A DNA stretch of 64,000 nt. Origin: Sergeia podlipaevii. Taxonomy: Eukaryota > Euglenozoa > Kinetoplastea > Trypanosomatida > Trypanosomatidae. The notes beneath the pieces were generated by a model. That model did not search any database, was not told the origin of the DNA, and worked only from the letters and a program-made list of their open reading frames with translations. The position numbers and the translations under genes were made by a program. The stretch is from positions 1-64,000 of the forward strand of contig JASANZ010002239.1 of the NCBI GenBank assembly GCA_030849805.1, in the 5' to 3' direction. This document shows positions 37,274 through 46,270 of this stretch, in pieces. How positions within the stretch are numbered: position 1 is the first letter of the stretch; each line of letters starts with the position of its first letter.

Positions 37274-38056
37274 CTTTACTAGCGTGATTCTACAATAATG
37301 ATAATAATAGTAATTATAATAAGGGAAAGAAACTTGTCCACCCGTGTCTCTCTCTCTGTGTGTATTTGGCAGTTGTTACAAAGGGTCTCCGCCGTAAAGA
37401 GAAGAAATGTGCGCTGCAGTCAAGTGATCACGCGTGCCCCCTAGCAATGCTGTGCACTTAATCTCTTAAAACACTACACAAAGATGTAGAAGGGAGCAGT
37501 CCTTAAAAAAAAAAAATAGAATTTTCACTTGAGTTTGCAAGCGCGGTGTCTTTTGAGACCCAAGAAAAAATTGCCCAAGTTGGCGTATTTAGGTGTATGA
37601 CTCCAAAAGGAGGAAAAAAAATGATACCGGCTGTCACTTTCAGTTGCCTCTTCGCTTCTACGTTAGTCAGTCAGTAAAAAAAAAACTTCACCCTACCTTC
37701 CCACTCCACTCCCTACCTCTCTACCACTTTCTCTCTTTGAAATACTTTAAAAAAAAGAGCAAAATATAAAAAATGAAGAAGAAGGAAGAAGAAGGAAAAG
37801 AGCAGTTGGCAAAAAGAGAAAATTAAAACCGTTGGCTTGAGGATCGTATCGCTCTTATCATCACTTCAAAAAAAAAGTTCAGTACCTTTTTTTCTTCTGT
37901 TTCCCTCCCTCCCCTCTTTACTTTTTTTTCTGAAAAGACTTTCACACCACGTCTACTGTAATGGGCCTGTTAAACAACAACAAAAAAAAGAGCTGATAAA
38001 GCAGCTCGCACGCTCGCGGGAGGGGGAGAAGTCTCTCTACAGTCGGTACCCATAGA
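37274..38056. other. Spacer between the membrane protein and KREPA5-like genes
   Basis: AT-rich with A runs (37505-37516, 37677-37684, 37869-37876) and a T run (37921-37930). It contains the KREPA5-like gene's 3' UTR and the membrane protein's leader. No gene is seen. Confidence 0.5.
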
Positions 38057-38617
38057 TTACTGAGTAACGGGACTGCTGTATATCGCCTTCCTCAGCTGTG
38101 CAGGCGTCATCGCACCCTGTTCATTCTGACTGCTCAAAATACGAAAGGCATGCTGTGAAGTCCAAACCTTCTTCTGGTCCACAATCACGCTAGCTGCTTG
38201 AGCGCCATTAGCAATGCCGGATGCTGTTGAGACACGAAGATCGCCGCGTAGCGACACGATATCTCCATCTATCAACGAGCTGCTAAGAGCGTTAATGAAA
38301 GCCTCAGAACCAACACAGCAGACTTCAATATTCTCGAGTTGAACGCGCAGAGCATTGTCAGAAGGAAAAACAGCATTGCCCTCCGCTCTGGCATCACGTC
38401 GGTACGTGAGCGATGTGGTCCGTGTCCTTTGACCGCGCCTTTTTGCATCGCCAACACCCCCTTCAGTGCTAGTGGCAGTCGTCCCCAAGGGCGTGTAAGC
38501 AAGGCTGAACCGCAGCGTGGCTGGCGAGTTTCGTGCCGCGGATTGGCCCATTAATATCGGTCCGCACAGTGTAATCCGCTTTAGAGATGGCAACAAATGA
38601 GGTTGCAACACCCTCAT
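38057..38617 (-). CDS. KREPA5: OB-fold mitochondrial protein, probable editosome protein KREPA5 (MP19), 186 aa
   Basis: The N-terminus (MRVLQPHLLPSLKRITLCGP) looks like a mitochondrial presequence. The rest resembles a single-strand-binding OB fold with the small KREPA layout: beta strands at about 34-41, 67-72 and 90-101 (LRVQLENIEVCCVG), a loop-helix (AFINALSSSLIDGDIVSLRG), then strands 124-130 and 140-160 with a KKVWTSQHAFRIL end. Basic residues are concentrated in the insert at 58-76. Size and fold fit KREPA5/KREPA6 or a mitochondrial SSB. KREPA5 is preferred because, as I recall, KREPA3 and KREPA5 lie on the same chromosome in T. brucei in this order; this is memory, not a search. The ATG is at 38615-38617. 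Confidence 0.6.
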   Translation of the reverse strand: MRVLQPHLLPSLKRITLCGPILMGQSAARNSPATLRFSLAYTPLGTTATSTEGGVGDAKRRGQRTRTTSLTYRRDARAEGNAVFPSDNALRVQLENIEVCCVGSEAFINALSSSLIDGDIVSLRGDLRVSTASGIANGAQAASVIVDQKKVWTSQHAFRILSSQNEQGAMTPAQLRKAIYSSPVTQ

Positions 38618-39186
38618 CTTTCCCCTGCAACGCGTCTATATTCTCTGTCTGCTCCGTAATCTTCAAGAAGTAATGTGCTAACTGTTCTTGTCGTACGTGC
38701 TCATATACTTTGAGTTTGAGTGAGAAAGCAATGATCAGGTTGCTTTTGGCCACGCACAACCAGCATGTAGGAAAGCAGTATTAGAAGAAAAAGAAAAAAG
38801 AAAAAAAAACGTGTTCGTAATAAAGGAAAAACAATGAATCAAACACAATATAAATATAGAGACATACTTGCAAACACTCATAACATGTCTATAGAGCATA
38901 AAACCGATAAAGATATCCGTGGCCCTCATATGTCATCACACACTAATAAATTGTGTCGCTTCCGCACAAGAAAAAGTGTACTCCAGTATTCCGCATAAAA
39001 GAAAACAAAGCACTAGCGCACATCAAGGAGTCAACAATACAAAACAGGGCAATGACGAAGAAGCATAGATGAATGTATACATGAAAAGCGCACACGGCCT
39101 CCACTCTCTCACATATATACGTATACACACATCTTTTAGAGGTTTCTTTTTTGACGTTTTCTACAAACTTCATTTTTTTTTCCTTC
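38618..39186. other. Spacer between the KREPA5-like gene and Pin1
   Basis: Contains A runs near 38789-38809, which are T-rich on the coding strand and a likely splice signal, and a T run at 39173-39180. No gene is seen; small minus frames are T-run translations. Confidence 0.5.
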
Positions 39187-39543
39187 CTACGCAAGGCGCT
39201 TGATCAAGTGAAGCCCACTGTCCGTCAGCACCACGTCGCTCACCTCGCCCACCGCTAGAGCGCGAACTGCGTCCTCAAAGGGCTTCATCATCTCCCCGGG
39301 TCCAAAGTACCCAAGGTCCCCTCCCTTCGCGTAGCTGCCACAGTCACTGCGCGCCATCGCTGCAGCCTCAAACGTCATCTCACCCTTCGCAATCTTTGTT
39401 TGCCACGTCTTGAGCTCTGCAAGTGCCTGGTCGTAGGTGACGTCGGCAGTGCTCTCGCCCGTGCGGCGCGAGACAGGATTGCGGCTTCCACTGAATTTGA
39501 TAAGGAGATGCTCCGCGCGAAGTTGCTGAGGCTGGCCGGACAT
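39187..39543 (-). CDS. PIN1: Parvulin-type peptidyl-prolyl isomerase Pin1 (no WW domain), 118 aa
   Basis: Catalyses cis-trans isomerisation of prolyl bonds, in Pin1 relatives after phospho-Ser/Thr. The catalytic domain fills the protein: RAEHLLIKFSGSRNPVSRR (9-27) includes the first active-site His and the basic R..S.R phosphate-binding loop; RSDCGSYAKGGDLGYFGPGE (65-84) holds the active-site Cys68 and the Gly-rich turn; VLTDSGLHLIKR (105-116) has the second His. There is no N-terminal WW domain, as in the single-domain Pin1 of T. brucei and T. cruzi. The ATG at 39541-39543 was selected because the longer frame upstream is a T-rich leader. Confidence 0.95.
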   Translation of the reverse strand: MSGQPQQLRAEHLLIKFSGSRNPVSRRTGESTADVTYDQALAELKTWQTKIAKGEMTFEAAAMARSDCGSYAKGGDLGYFGPGEMMKPFEDAVRALAVGEVSDVVLTDSGLHLIKRLA

Positions 39544-40092
39544 AGTGGGACTGGTCAGAAAGTCAAAGGAATAAGAAAAAAAAAAAGGAAACAAAATGTG
39601 TTTTGGACGCAAAATAGTGTCGCCCACGTTAATATATAAAAGCGGTGGTGTGTGTGTGTTGCGCGAGAACGATAAAAGAAAAAAAAAAAAAGAAAAAAAT
39701 GCGTTCCTATATATTGCGAACAGAGAAAATAGGGACAAGGCAATGTTGTGCTAATTCTTCTTGAAAAAAAAAAAAAAAAAAACAATAATGGTAGCATTAT
39801 TCATAAAAAGAGGGAAGANCCCAAAAAAAAAAATCAGCTCATGTCGCAAAGGCGCTCAATGGCACTAAAAGTTCATAGGTCTTATGTGTGCGAGCTACTG
39901 AATGAAAATTGTGTTTCAAAGATGTATGCGTTCAATGTGTGGTAAGAGCAAAGACACATGTGGAATCCTCTCCTCTTAGCATTTTCCCTTTCGTATGTCA
40001 GACACACACACACACGTGCATGCGCATGAGTACTGTGAGCAATGCAGCACTACACCCTCGACCCCACCCCCATCCAAAAATGAAGGACAGAC
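39544..40092. other. Spacer between Pin1 and the PIF1-type gene
   Basis: Contains A runs at 39577-39587, 39680-39691 and 39763-39781, one ambiguous base (39819) and a CA-rich run (40001-40016). No gene is seen. Sequence quality may be poor near the long A run. Confidence 0.5.
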
Positions 40093-43000
40093 TTACTTAC
40101 TGCTCCGTAGAAACCCCATAGAGGCCACTCGAAAACCAAACGCCATCGTGTACGCAGCAAGTATGGGGGAGTCCGTGCAAATCATCGTGTTATTGCCGTG
40201 TGTCTCGCGCAAGTACACCGCGTACTCTAAAATGTCACGGTGCTGCTCCGTTTCTCGAGGGTCTCGGTTGAGAAGGAAGTCAAACTCAGATGCAACCAGT
40301 GGTGTGCAGGCAGCATCACTGGAGAGTGGCACCGAGGTAGAACACGCATCGTCCGCAGCGATAGAAGACGGTGCGCCGGGCTGCAGCAAAGGCAACACCT
40401 CAGCAAACTGCAGCCACCCAGCGGCCGCAGCAGGGAGGGGGAGCCGCTCTCCCGGCCGCTGATCATCCAAAATAAAGTCTGCCTTCGCTCTCGCAAACAG
40501 CGCAAGCACCTCCGCCGCGACGGCTGAGGCCTGTGAAAGATCTGACATGGCCTCCAGCTTGGCCGCGGTGGCAGCGCTGCAGGTACTGCTGCTGTCGGCG
40601 TTGGTACCACCACTCTCCCCACGTGGCGACGCATCAGCGCTGTCCCTGGCTCTCGCGGTGGTGGCGGTGGGGTTTTCCTCGTTGAAGGCGGCAGCGGCGC
40701 AGATGAGCTCCCGCACAACGAGCGGAACTCGCATCATATTCGCATTGTTGCCAAAGACTAAATCAAACTGGGCGGCGGAGTTAGCGCCTGTAATGAGATC
40801 AAAAAAGGCACTCGTGTCCATCACCAGCCGGGCATCGAAGACGCGCTCCGCCGGCACCACCAGATGTGTTACTCTCTTGTATACCTCCGTAGAGAGCTCC
40901 ATGAGGGGAGACACACGCAGTCGTACTGCGTTGAGGTGAGTAGACTCATTCGGGATAACGCAGAGGCCGAGGCCTGTGTCATCGTACTCTACGCCGTTGG
41001 CTGCCTCGGCTTTGGCATCTAGATAGGCGCGGCAATCTCGCGCATACTCTCTGGGCAGCACGTAGCCATAAGGAGTAGCGGCGTAGTCGCCCGCAAGGCC
41101 ATCGTCCTGGTGGCCGCAAGGAGTGTGCGTGCCTCTAGCAGTATCCGTCACCACGTATGCGGTAGTGCCGCCTTCAGGGTCAGTTTGGCACTCTAAGGCG
41201 TGTTCACGGCGCCAGTGCGCGCGCTGCTCGGCTAGAGCGATTGCCTTGTAGTACGCCAGCGCACACGCATTAGGGGAAACCACGTGTGCATCAAAGGAAT
41301 GCAAGCGTACGTTCCGCAGATCCGTCGCACGTGATAGAGCCACGTACGCCTGGCCGGCCTCAAAAATGTTGCGGAAGTCAATATCCACGTGAGTGAGTGA
41401 CATCCCCTGGGACTTGTGAATGGTAATGGCGTAGGCAAGAATGAGTGGTATCTGCACCGAGCGCGACACGGCATGATCACCTCGCATCTCCTTCCACTCC
41501 TGAGGTTCCACAACGACCTCACGGGTTGTGACTCCACCATTCGCCTTGCGTATGTCAAAGCTTACGACTGGCAAGAGAGTGTGTGGCCGCTCCATGAGGC
41601 CCCCTCGGCCCTTACACACCCGCCTCGCGTCTGAACCTACCGTGGCGCCGTTCTTGAAGCTGTACCCTTTGGAGAAGTCAATGAACCCTGTAACAGTGCC
41701 TGTGCTGCCGTTAGCAAGTCCAATCTGAGTGTCAAAGTTCTTCGTGAGCATCACGCGACAGCCCTCGCGAAGCCGCACAAGCGCCGGCAAATTTTTCTCT
41801 GGATAGCTGCCCTCACCTGTGTGAAAGCCCTGGTACATGATGATCTCCGTGCGCAGTCGAGAGAAGTACCGCTCATTCTCGTTGTCTACTTCTGCCCTGA
41901 AAGGTCGAAGGATCGTGTAGCCATCAAAGTCCTCCACGTGCGTTACCCCCTTCTCATTGGTAAGCACCACCTGCTGCAGCTGCTGTCCAGCTCCAGCGCC
42001 ACCTTCCCGTTTCACAAAATTGATCGAGGAGCTGGTTGTGTACATGGTGAGGGTCGCGATGGACTCAGGGCTAGGTACACCAAAGCGCAGCTCATTGAGG
42101 ACGTTGAAGAAGACCGCTTCCTTCTGTCTGTACGGGCGTGTCAGCAGGCATATACGCGGATTCACGCGCAGCCACGTGTTGGATTCAAAACACAAACCCG
42201 CAGAGTCCCCCACCATCGCGTCATCACAGCGACTTCGCTTTATGCCAGCCCTGTCATCTTTCATTACTGGCGGCAGTTGTAAAAAGTCGCCAGACAATAT
42301 GAGCTGAATGCCCCCAAAGGGTTCATAAAGTGCCTTGCGCACACGCCTTGCAACAAAGTCGAGCATGTCAAAAAACCACCCATCTAACATGGACACTTCA
42401 TCAATAACGAGTACGCGGCACGCGCGCCACGTCGGCAGGCGCTTCTTGTTACCGAGCACGCGGCCCAGCAGTCTGTCTGGTGTGATGCCCCGCTCAAGTA
42501 AGCCACAGCCAGCAAAGCTGTGCAGGGTCGTGCCGCCGAGGTTCAGTGCGGCGATGCCGGTCGTTGCAGTAACAAACGTTGTAGAGGCCGGCAAGGCACC
42601 AATGATAGTGCGTAGCAGATGCGATTTGCCAGTACCTGCTCCACCAGTGATAAAAACAGACCTCCCTTTGTGAACAACCTGGTCATACGCGTGGAGCTGC
42701 TCGTCCGAGAGAGAGTCCGTAGGATTAAAGCGTCCGTTGGCTTCAGACGGGGAGGGCATAGATGCCGACGGAGAAGTATCATTGGCGCTGCTCTCTAGCT
42801 GTGAGGCCTCTACGGGCTTGCTAGGCTCCGTGGCAAACAGTGGAGGAACTGTAGTACATTGTGCTGAAACGGCAGGAAGCGGCTCAGATTTAAGGCTTAT
42901 CTGTTGTTTCATGTTTGAGATGGCTTCTGACCACCCATCACCTCCACTGGAGCCGCGCACAGTGTGCATAGACTCTCTGACCCCGCCATCACTATCACTG

Positions 43001-43314
43001 GGGACACTCACATCCAAAGTTGGTCTCGCATTACGGCCAGTTCTAGTACAGCAATTTACTGTAGACGCGTGGCACAGGGGGCACACAGTAGGAAGCATGG
43101 AGGAATTGCCCCCCTTTCGATTGTTGTAATTGTCCTCATCGTCTTCGCCGTCAACATCGATAGTGACCACGTTAGCGCTACTAATGTGAAGCGTGGTGTT
43201 TGCATGGTGCTGCTGACGAGGATCAGGAGAGTCCACCGGTCCTCTTGAGCTGCGCACATACGAATTTTGCGTTGCTACGAGGGGTACGGTGGTGGACACG
43301 TCATCCACGTTCAT
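40093..43314 (-). CDS. PIF1: PIF1-family helicase with a C-terminal PIN-like domain, 1073 aa
   Basis: A 5'-3' DNA helicase of superfamily 1B. Numbering from the ATG at 43312-43314, residues 1-200 are a polar, disordered region with a CPLCH...CC cluster near 78-89. The helicase core follows: GGAGTGKS (Walker A, 224-231), DEVSM (305-309), the QLPPV motif near 346-350, and HKSQGMS (633-639) before the YVALSRA motif near 657-663. Residues 828-1073 are unrelated to the helicase and resemble a PIN nuclease: LVMDTSAFFDLI with Asp833, VPLVVRELI with Glu869, a long low-complexity insert (880-950), then HRDILEYA (Asp1027) and ICTDSPILAAYTMAFGFRV with Asp1048. These are the four acidic positions of a PIN active site in order. 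T. brucei has several mitochondrial and nuclear PIF1s; the compartment is not clear here. The frame upstream of the chosen ATG begins with TTG. Confidence 0.88.
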   Translation of the reverse strand: MNVDDVSTTVPLVATQNSYVRSSRGPVDSPDPRQQHHANTTLHISSANVVTIDVDGEDDEDNYNNRKGGNSSMLPTVCPLCHASTVNCCTRTGRNARPTLDVSVPSDSDGGVRESMHTVRGSSGGDGWSEAISNMKQQISLKSEPLPAVSAQCTTVPPLFATEPSKPVEASQLESSANDTSPSASMPSPSEANGRFNPTDSLSDEQLHAYDQVVHKGRSVFITGGAGTGKSHLLRTIIGALPASTTFVTATTGIAALNLGGTTLHSFAGCGLLERGITPDRLLGRVLGNKKRLPTWRACRVLVIDEVSMLDGWFFDMLDFVARRVRKALYEPFGGIQLILSGDFLQLPPVMKDDRAGIKRSRCDDAMVGDSAGLCFESNTWLRVNPRICLLTRPYRQKEAVFFNVLNELRFGVPSPESIATLTMYTTSSSINFVKREGGAGAGQQLQQVVLTNEKGVTHVEDFDGYTILRPFRAEVDNENERYFSRLRTEIIMYQGFHTGEGSYPEKNLPALVRLREGCRVMLTKNFDTQIGLANGSTGTVTGFIDFSKGYSFKNGATVGSDARRVCKGRGGLMERPHTLLPVVSFDIRKANGGVTTREVVVEPQEWKEMRGDHAVSRSVQIPLILAYAITIHKSQGMSLTHVDIDFRNIFEAGQAYVALSRATDLRNVRLHSFDAHVVSPNACALAYYKAIALAEQRAHWRREHALECQTDPEGGTTAYVVTDTARGTHTPCGHQDDGLAGDYAATPYGYVLPREYARDCRAYLDAKAEAANGVEYDDTGLGLCVIPNESTHLNAVRLRVSPLMELSTEVYKRVTHLVVPAERVFDARLVMDTSAFFDLITGANSAAQFDLVFGNNANMMRVPLVVRELICAAAAFNEENPTATTARARDSADASPRGESGGTNADSSSTCSAATAAKLEAMSDLSQASAVAAEVLALFARAKADFILDDQRPGERLPLPAAAAGWLQFAEVLPLLQPGAPSSIAADDACSTSVPLSSDAACTPLVASEFDFLLNRDPRETEQHRDILEYAVYLRETHGNNTMICTDSPILAAYTMAFGFRVASMGFLRSSK

Positions 43315-43995
43315 GTATATCTTTTTTCCTTTTATTTCTTCGCTTGTTACTATTATAACCTGAGAAAAACTCAGTGCTGACCTTTGCGGCTTCAAACCTG
43401 GCTTCCAAAGGGGAAGCAAATAAAGCAACAGCAGTTGATGTAGCTATCTAATCGCTGCGGTGGCAAGCAGCACAAATGTGGATATGCGCACTGCTTCTCT
43501 CTTTCTTGTTGTTTCAATATCTATTTCGTACTTATATGGGTATGTGTAATAGCGCCCCTCACCCTGCACACCACACCGCTGTTTCGTATTTAAACGCTCA
43601 GTCTGACTCTGTAACGGCCAGTTTAGAAAGATAATTAGTATAAGTGACGGTGTGTGTTGAGTTTAGCTTGTACTTGTGCATTAGACAAAGTTAATAATAA
43701 TAATTAAAAAAAAAACGGTTAAATATTTTTTAAAAAAAAGTGGCACTGAGAGTTGAAAGCATAGTGCATCTAGCAAGATCCACTTGTGCACAGATATATT
43801 ATTCTCTTGCTCCATACTAAGCCATTAAGAAAAAAAAAAAGATGTTTCTCAGTTGGGCTTCGTTGTGAGTCTGTGTCTCCTGCATGAAAGCAAAATGACA
43901 AAAAAGAAACAAAATCGTATTTGGACGATGCAAGGAAAGAAAAATATATTCAGCAAAAGACACGACAGTCGCTACTTAAACACAATAATATTAAA

Positions 43996-44028
<33 letters not shown>

Positions 44029-44129
44029 GAATCGCCACAGCATGCCGACGCCATAAAACTTTGCGCAAGCTGCGGTCCCTCCTGCTCAACATTAGGTGAC
44101 TCTCTATCACCCAGCGCTACCAACACACG
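43315..44129. other. Spacer between the PIF1-type gene and CIA2
   Basis: AT-rich, with A runs (43706-43715, 43731-43738, 43829-43840) and an (AAT)n repeat (43997-44027) in the presumed CIA2 3' UTR. No gene is seen. Confidence 0.5.
43997..44027. repeat. (ATA)n trinucleotide microsatellite
   Basis: About ten uninterrupted trinucleotide units, roughly 100 bases 3' of the CIA2 stop codon. Confidence 0.95.
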
Positions 44130-44612
44130 CTACTCATCAAATTCATTTATGCATGATTCCACTACCTTCAGCAAATTGTTATTCTCCAGTGCCGCAGCGA
44201 CCCTCTCCTTGTCAGCCAGTTGCTTGTTTACTTGCTCCTCCTGATCATGAGTGCCGGGGGTCACTGACACGTCAATCTTCGTGTATGGTGGAAGCGAGCG
44301 CTCAAGCTGAAGGCGGATGCTGAGGCCTATGAGGGTAGTCAGACTGCAGTGCGGGACAGTGGGAGTAAACGTTACCACTACCCGCTTCTTCGGCCAGTCG
44401 ACGGTAATGAGGGAAGGATCCACCACACGCAGTTGCTCGAGACTGTTGGGGTGCTCAGGATCGCGGATACGACGAATCAGTTCAAATATTTCCAATGAGT
44501 CAATCGGGTCTTCGATGGTTTCATCCATCTCTGCCGCGCGCTCCTCTGCTGTACGCACGGCCTGAATAGAGTCCTCAAACACTGTTGGAGAAGGGTTTGC
44601 CAGCGTTGACAT
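44130..44612 (-). CDS. CIA2: MIP18-family cytosolic iron-sulfur assembly factor CIA2, 160 aa
   Basis: CIA2 (FAM96/MIP18, DUF59) works with CIA1 and MMS19 to deliver iron-sulfur clusters to cytosolic and nuclear proteins, among them DNA helicases. The fold signature is continuous: DPIDSLEIFELIRRIRDPEH, SLEQLRVVDPSLI, VVVTFTPTVPHCSLTTLIGL with the reactive Cys in PHCS, then KIDVSVTPGTHDQEEQVNKQ and LADKERVAAALEN. Length and spacing are those of the eukaryotic family. The ATG is at 44610-44612. The C-terminus (NNNLLKVVESCINEFDE) contains a second Cys. Confidence is high. Confidence 0.95.
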   Translation of the reverse strand: MSTLANPSPTVFEDSIQAVRTAEERAAEMDETIEDPIDSLEIFELIRRIRDPEHPNSLEQLRVVDPSLITVDWPKKRVVVTFTPTVPHCSLTTLIGLSIRLQLERSLPPYTKIDVSVTPGTHDQEEQVNKQLADKERVAAALENNNLLKVVESCINEFDE

Positions 44613-45415
44613 CGTCTTTTTGTTTCTCCTTCTGTGTGACTTTTCTCTATTCCTATTGTTGATTTGTGTCCTTTCTCAATTTGGTATCTTTAGTTTGTGT
44701 ATTTTCCCCCTTTTTCTGGTTTGGTTTGTTAACAATAAGTAGCAGGAAATTTTGTTTGCTTTTGCTTTTAAGCTCCAAGAAAGCCTGCTTCTTTCCTTTT
44801 TTTTTTTTAATGCTAAACAAATAATAGATATATAGAAAGAAACTGGCACGGAGAAAAAGAAAAAAAAAATAGATTACTAGCAAGTTAACCAACTGCACAT
44901 ATATTACTAGCATTGAAAAAAAAAAAAAAAAAAAATCAACAACATACACGGCACAGTTCCGCTTTCCATCCTCCTACATATATGTGCATGTTTGTAAACG
45001 TGCTATACAATTTTACTTGGCATTAAAGAACAATTACTGCGGTCCAGAAGGCACACCAAATCTGTTTACTTGATTATTAGCTTTTTTACTTGTCACCGAG
45101 TCATTCAACAAAGTTGAAGAAAATATAATACGCAAAGACGGAGGAGGGAGGGAGGGAGGGGGTAGGGGGGCGNGGGGGTAGGGGGGCGGAGGTGCAATCG
45201 CCCTTGCATTGGCTCGCTACCAAAGCCCAGGGAAAGAAAGATCTCGCTATAAAGACCTCACGTACTCCGAATTCCAGAGAAACCTCTCTCTCTTTCTTTT
45301 CTCTCTCACTTTATGCTGACAGCAACAACTGATAGAGCCTCCACTCATCTACCTGCAGTAAGGAAATCGAAGCCCCTTTTCCTCCTTCATATCGATAACG
45401 ACTTACGCAACTTGC
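44613..45415. other. Spacer between CIA2 and the NOPP cluster, with a G-rich block
   Basis: Contains A/T runs (44796-44808, 44861-44870, 44916-44936), a very G-rich plus-strand block (45139-45191) and an ambiguous base at 45173. It is mostly the 3' UTR of the left-most NOPP gene. Other than the G block nothing is recognised. Confidence 0.5.
45139..45191 (+). other. G-rich block with G-quadruplex potential
   Basis: The plus strand reads successive G runs (GGAGGAGGGAGGGAGGGAGGGGG, then TAGGGGGGCGNGGGGGTAGGGGGG, then CGGAGG), at least seven G tracts of three or more in about 50 bases. On the transcribed RNA (minus strand) this is a C-rich stretch. It lies about 225 bases 3' of the left-most NOPP gene. 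Confidence 0.8.
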
Positions 45416-46270
45416 TTACTTGGAACGACGGCCCTGGGACTGCTGAGAGGGACGGCCCTGCTGGGAAGGACGACCCTGGGATTGCTGAGACGGGCGACCC
45501 TGCTGGGAAGGACGACCCTGTGATTGCTGAGAGGGACGGCCCTGCTGGGAGGGACGACCCTGTGATTGCTGAGAGGGACGGCCCTGCTGGGAAGGACGAC
45601 CCTGGGATTGCTGAGAGGGGCGACCTTCAGCACGTGCCGCCTTGGTTGGAGGTTCAATTTCTTCTTCGTCGTCACTATCCTCCTCGTGCTCTTCGGCATC
45701 GCTGTCCTCCTCGTGCTCTTCGGCATCGCTGTCCTCCTCGTGCTCCTCGGCATCACTGTCCTCCTCGTGCTCTTCGGCATCGCTGTCCTCCTCGTGCTCT
45801 TCGTCATCAGAAAGCGCCTGGGTAGGGTCAGCCGCGGCAGCATCGTCATCGTCGTCGCTCTCCTCATCAATGGACTCGTCAGCCTCCTCGACGGGGAGCT
45901 TCATCTGCTTCTGGCCCTTCACCGCACCATCGTCCTCCTCATCGCTGTCACCCAGTCCAAAAGGCACGTCATCGTCCATGTCCAGCTGCTGGATGTAGCC
46001 AACGCAGTGCACAGTGGCGGAGCCCTTGGCGTGAAAAGTAACCTTCTGCTCAAAGTTGAAAATGAGATCCGTGGACACCTGCAGCAAGTTGCGCTGGGCA
46101 TCCACTGTGCCGATAGCAAGGGACTTGCCGTCCACAGAGACGTAGAGAGTAGTGCGGCCGTTAGCGTTGAGAGGGAGGGACACAACAGAAAGGTGGAAGC
46201 CAAAGCCCTCGGGGATCTCGAGGTGGTGCTCCTTGTTAGGGGCGACGTGGAAAGCGTGGAACTGCTGCAT
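45416..46270 (-). CDS. NOPP44/46-family nucleolar protein with a Gly-Arg-Pro-Ser-Gln repeat tail, 284 aa
   Basis: Residues 1-95 are a nucleoplasmin-like beta domain (LEIPEGFGFHLSVVSLPLNA, LYVSVDGKSLAIGTVDAQRN, TVHCVGYIQQ) shared with the two neighbouring genes but the most diverged of the three. Residues 99-205 are very acidic and include five perfect or near-perfect copies of a 9-residue unit EEHEEDSDA (157-201). From 216 a tail repeats GRPSQQSQGRPSQQ about 4.7 times and ends GRRSK. T. brucei Nopp44/46 is a nucleolar phosphoprotein with an N-terminal unique domain, an acidic domain and an RGG tail that acts with large-subunit ribosome assembly. Here the tail has GRPSQQ units in place of RGG. 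The ATG is at 46268-46270. Confidence 0.8.
   Translation of the reverse strand: MQQFHAFHVAPNKEHHLEIPEGFGFHLSVVSLPLNANGRTTLYVSVDGKSLAIGTVDAQRNLLQVSTDLIFNFEQKVTFHAKGSATVHCVGYIQQLDMDDDVPFGLGDSDEEDDGAVKGQKQMKLPVEEADESIDEESDDDDDAAAADPTQALSDDEEHEEDSDAEEHEEDSDAEEHEEDSDAEEHEEDSDAEEHEEDSDDEEEIEPPTKAARAEGRPSQQSQGRPSQQGRPSQQSQGRPSQQGRPSQQSQGRPSQQGRPSQQSQGRPSQQGRPSQQSQGRRSK
45430..45625 (-). repeat. Tandem 42-bp coding repeat (GRPSQQ tail)
   Basis: About 4.7 near-identical 42-base units encode the alternating 8- and 6-residue blocks GRPSQQSQ and GRPSQQ. Third-base changes are few, suggesting recent expansion or homogenisation. Confidence 0.9.
45668..45802 (-). repeat. Tandem 27-bp coding repeat (acidic EEHEEDSDA units)
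   Basis: Five consecutive 27-base units encode the 9-residue acidic block. Differences between copies are mostly single synonymous bases. Confidence 0.9.
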
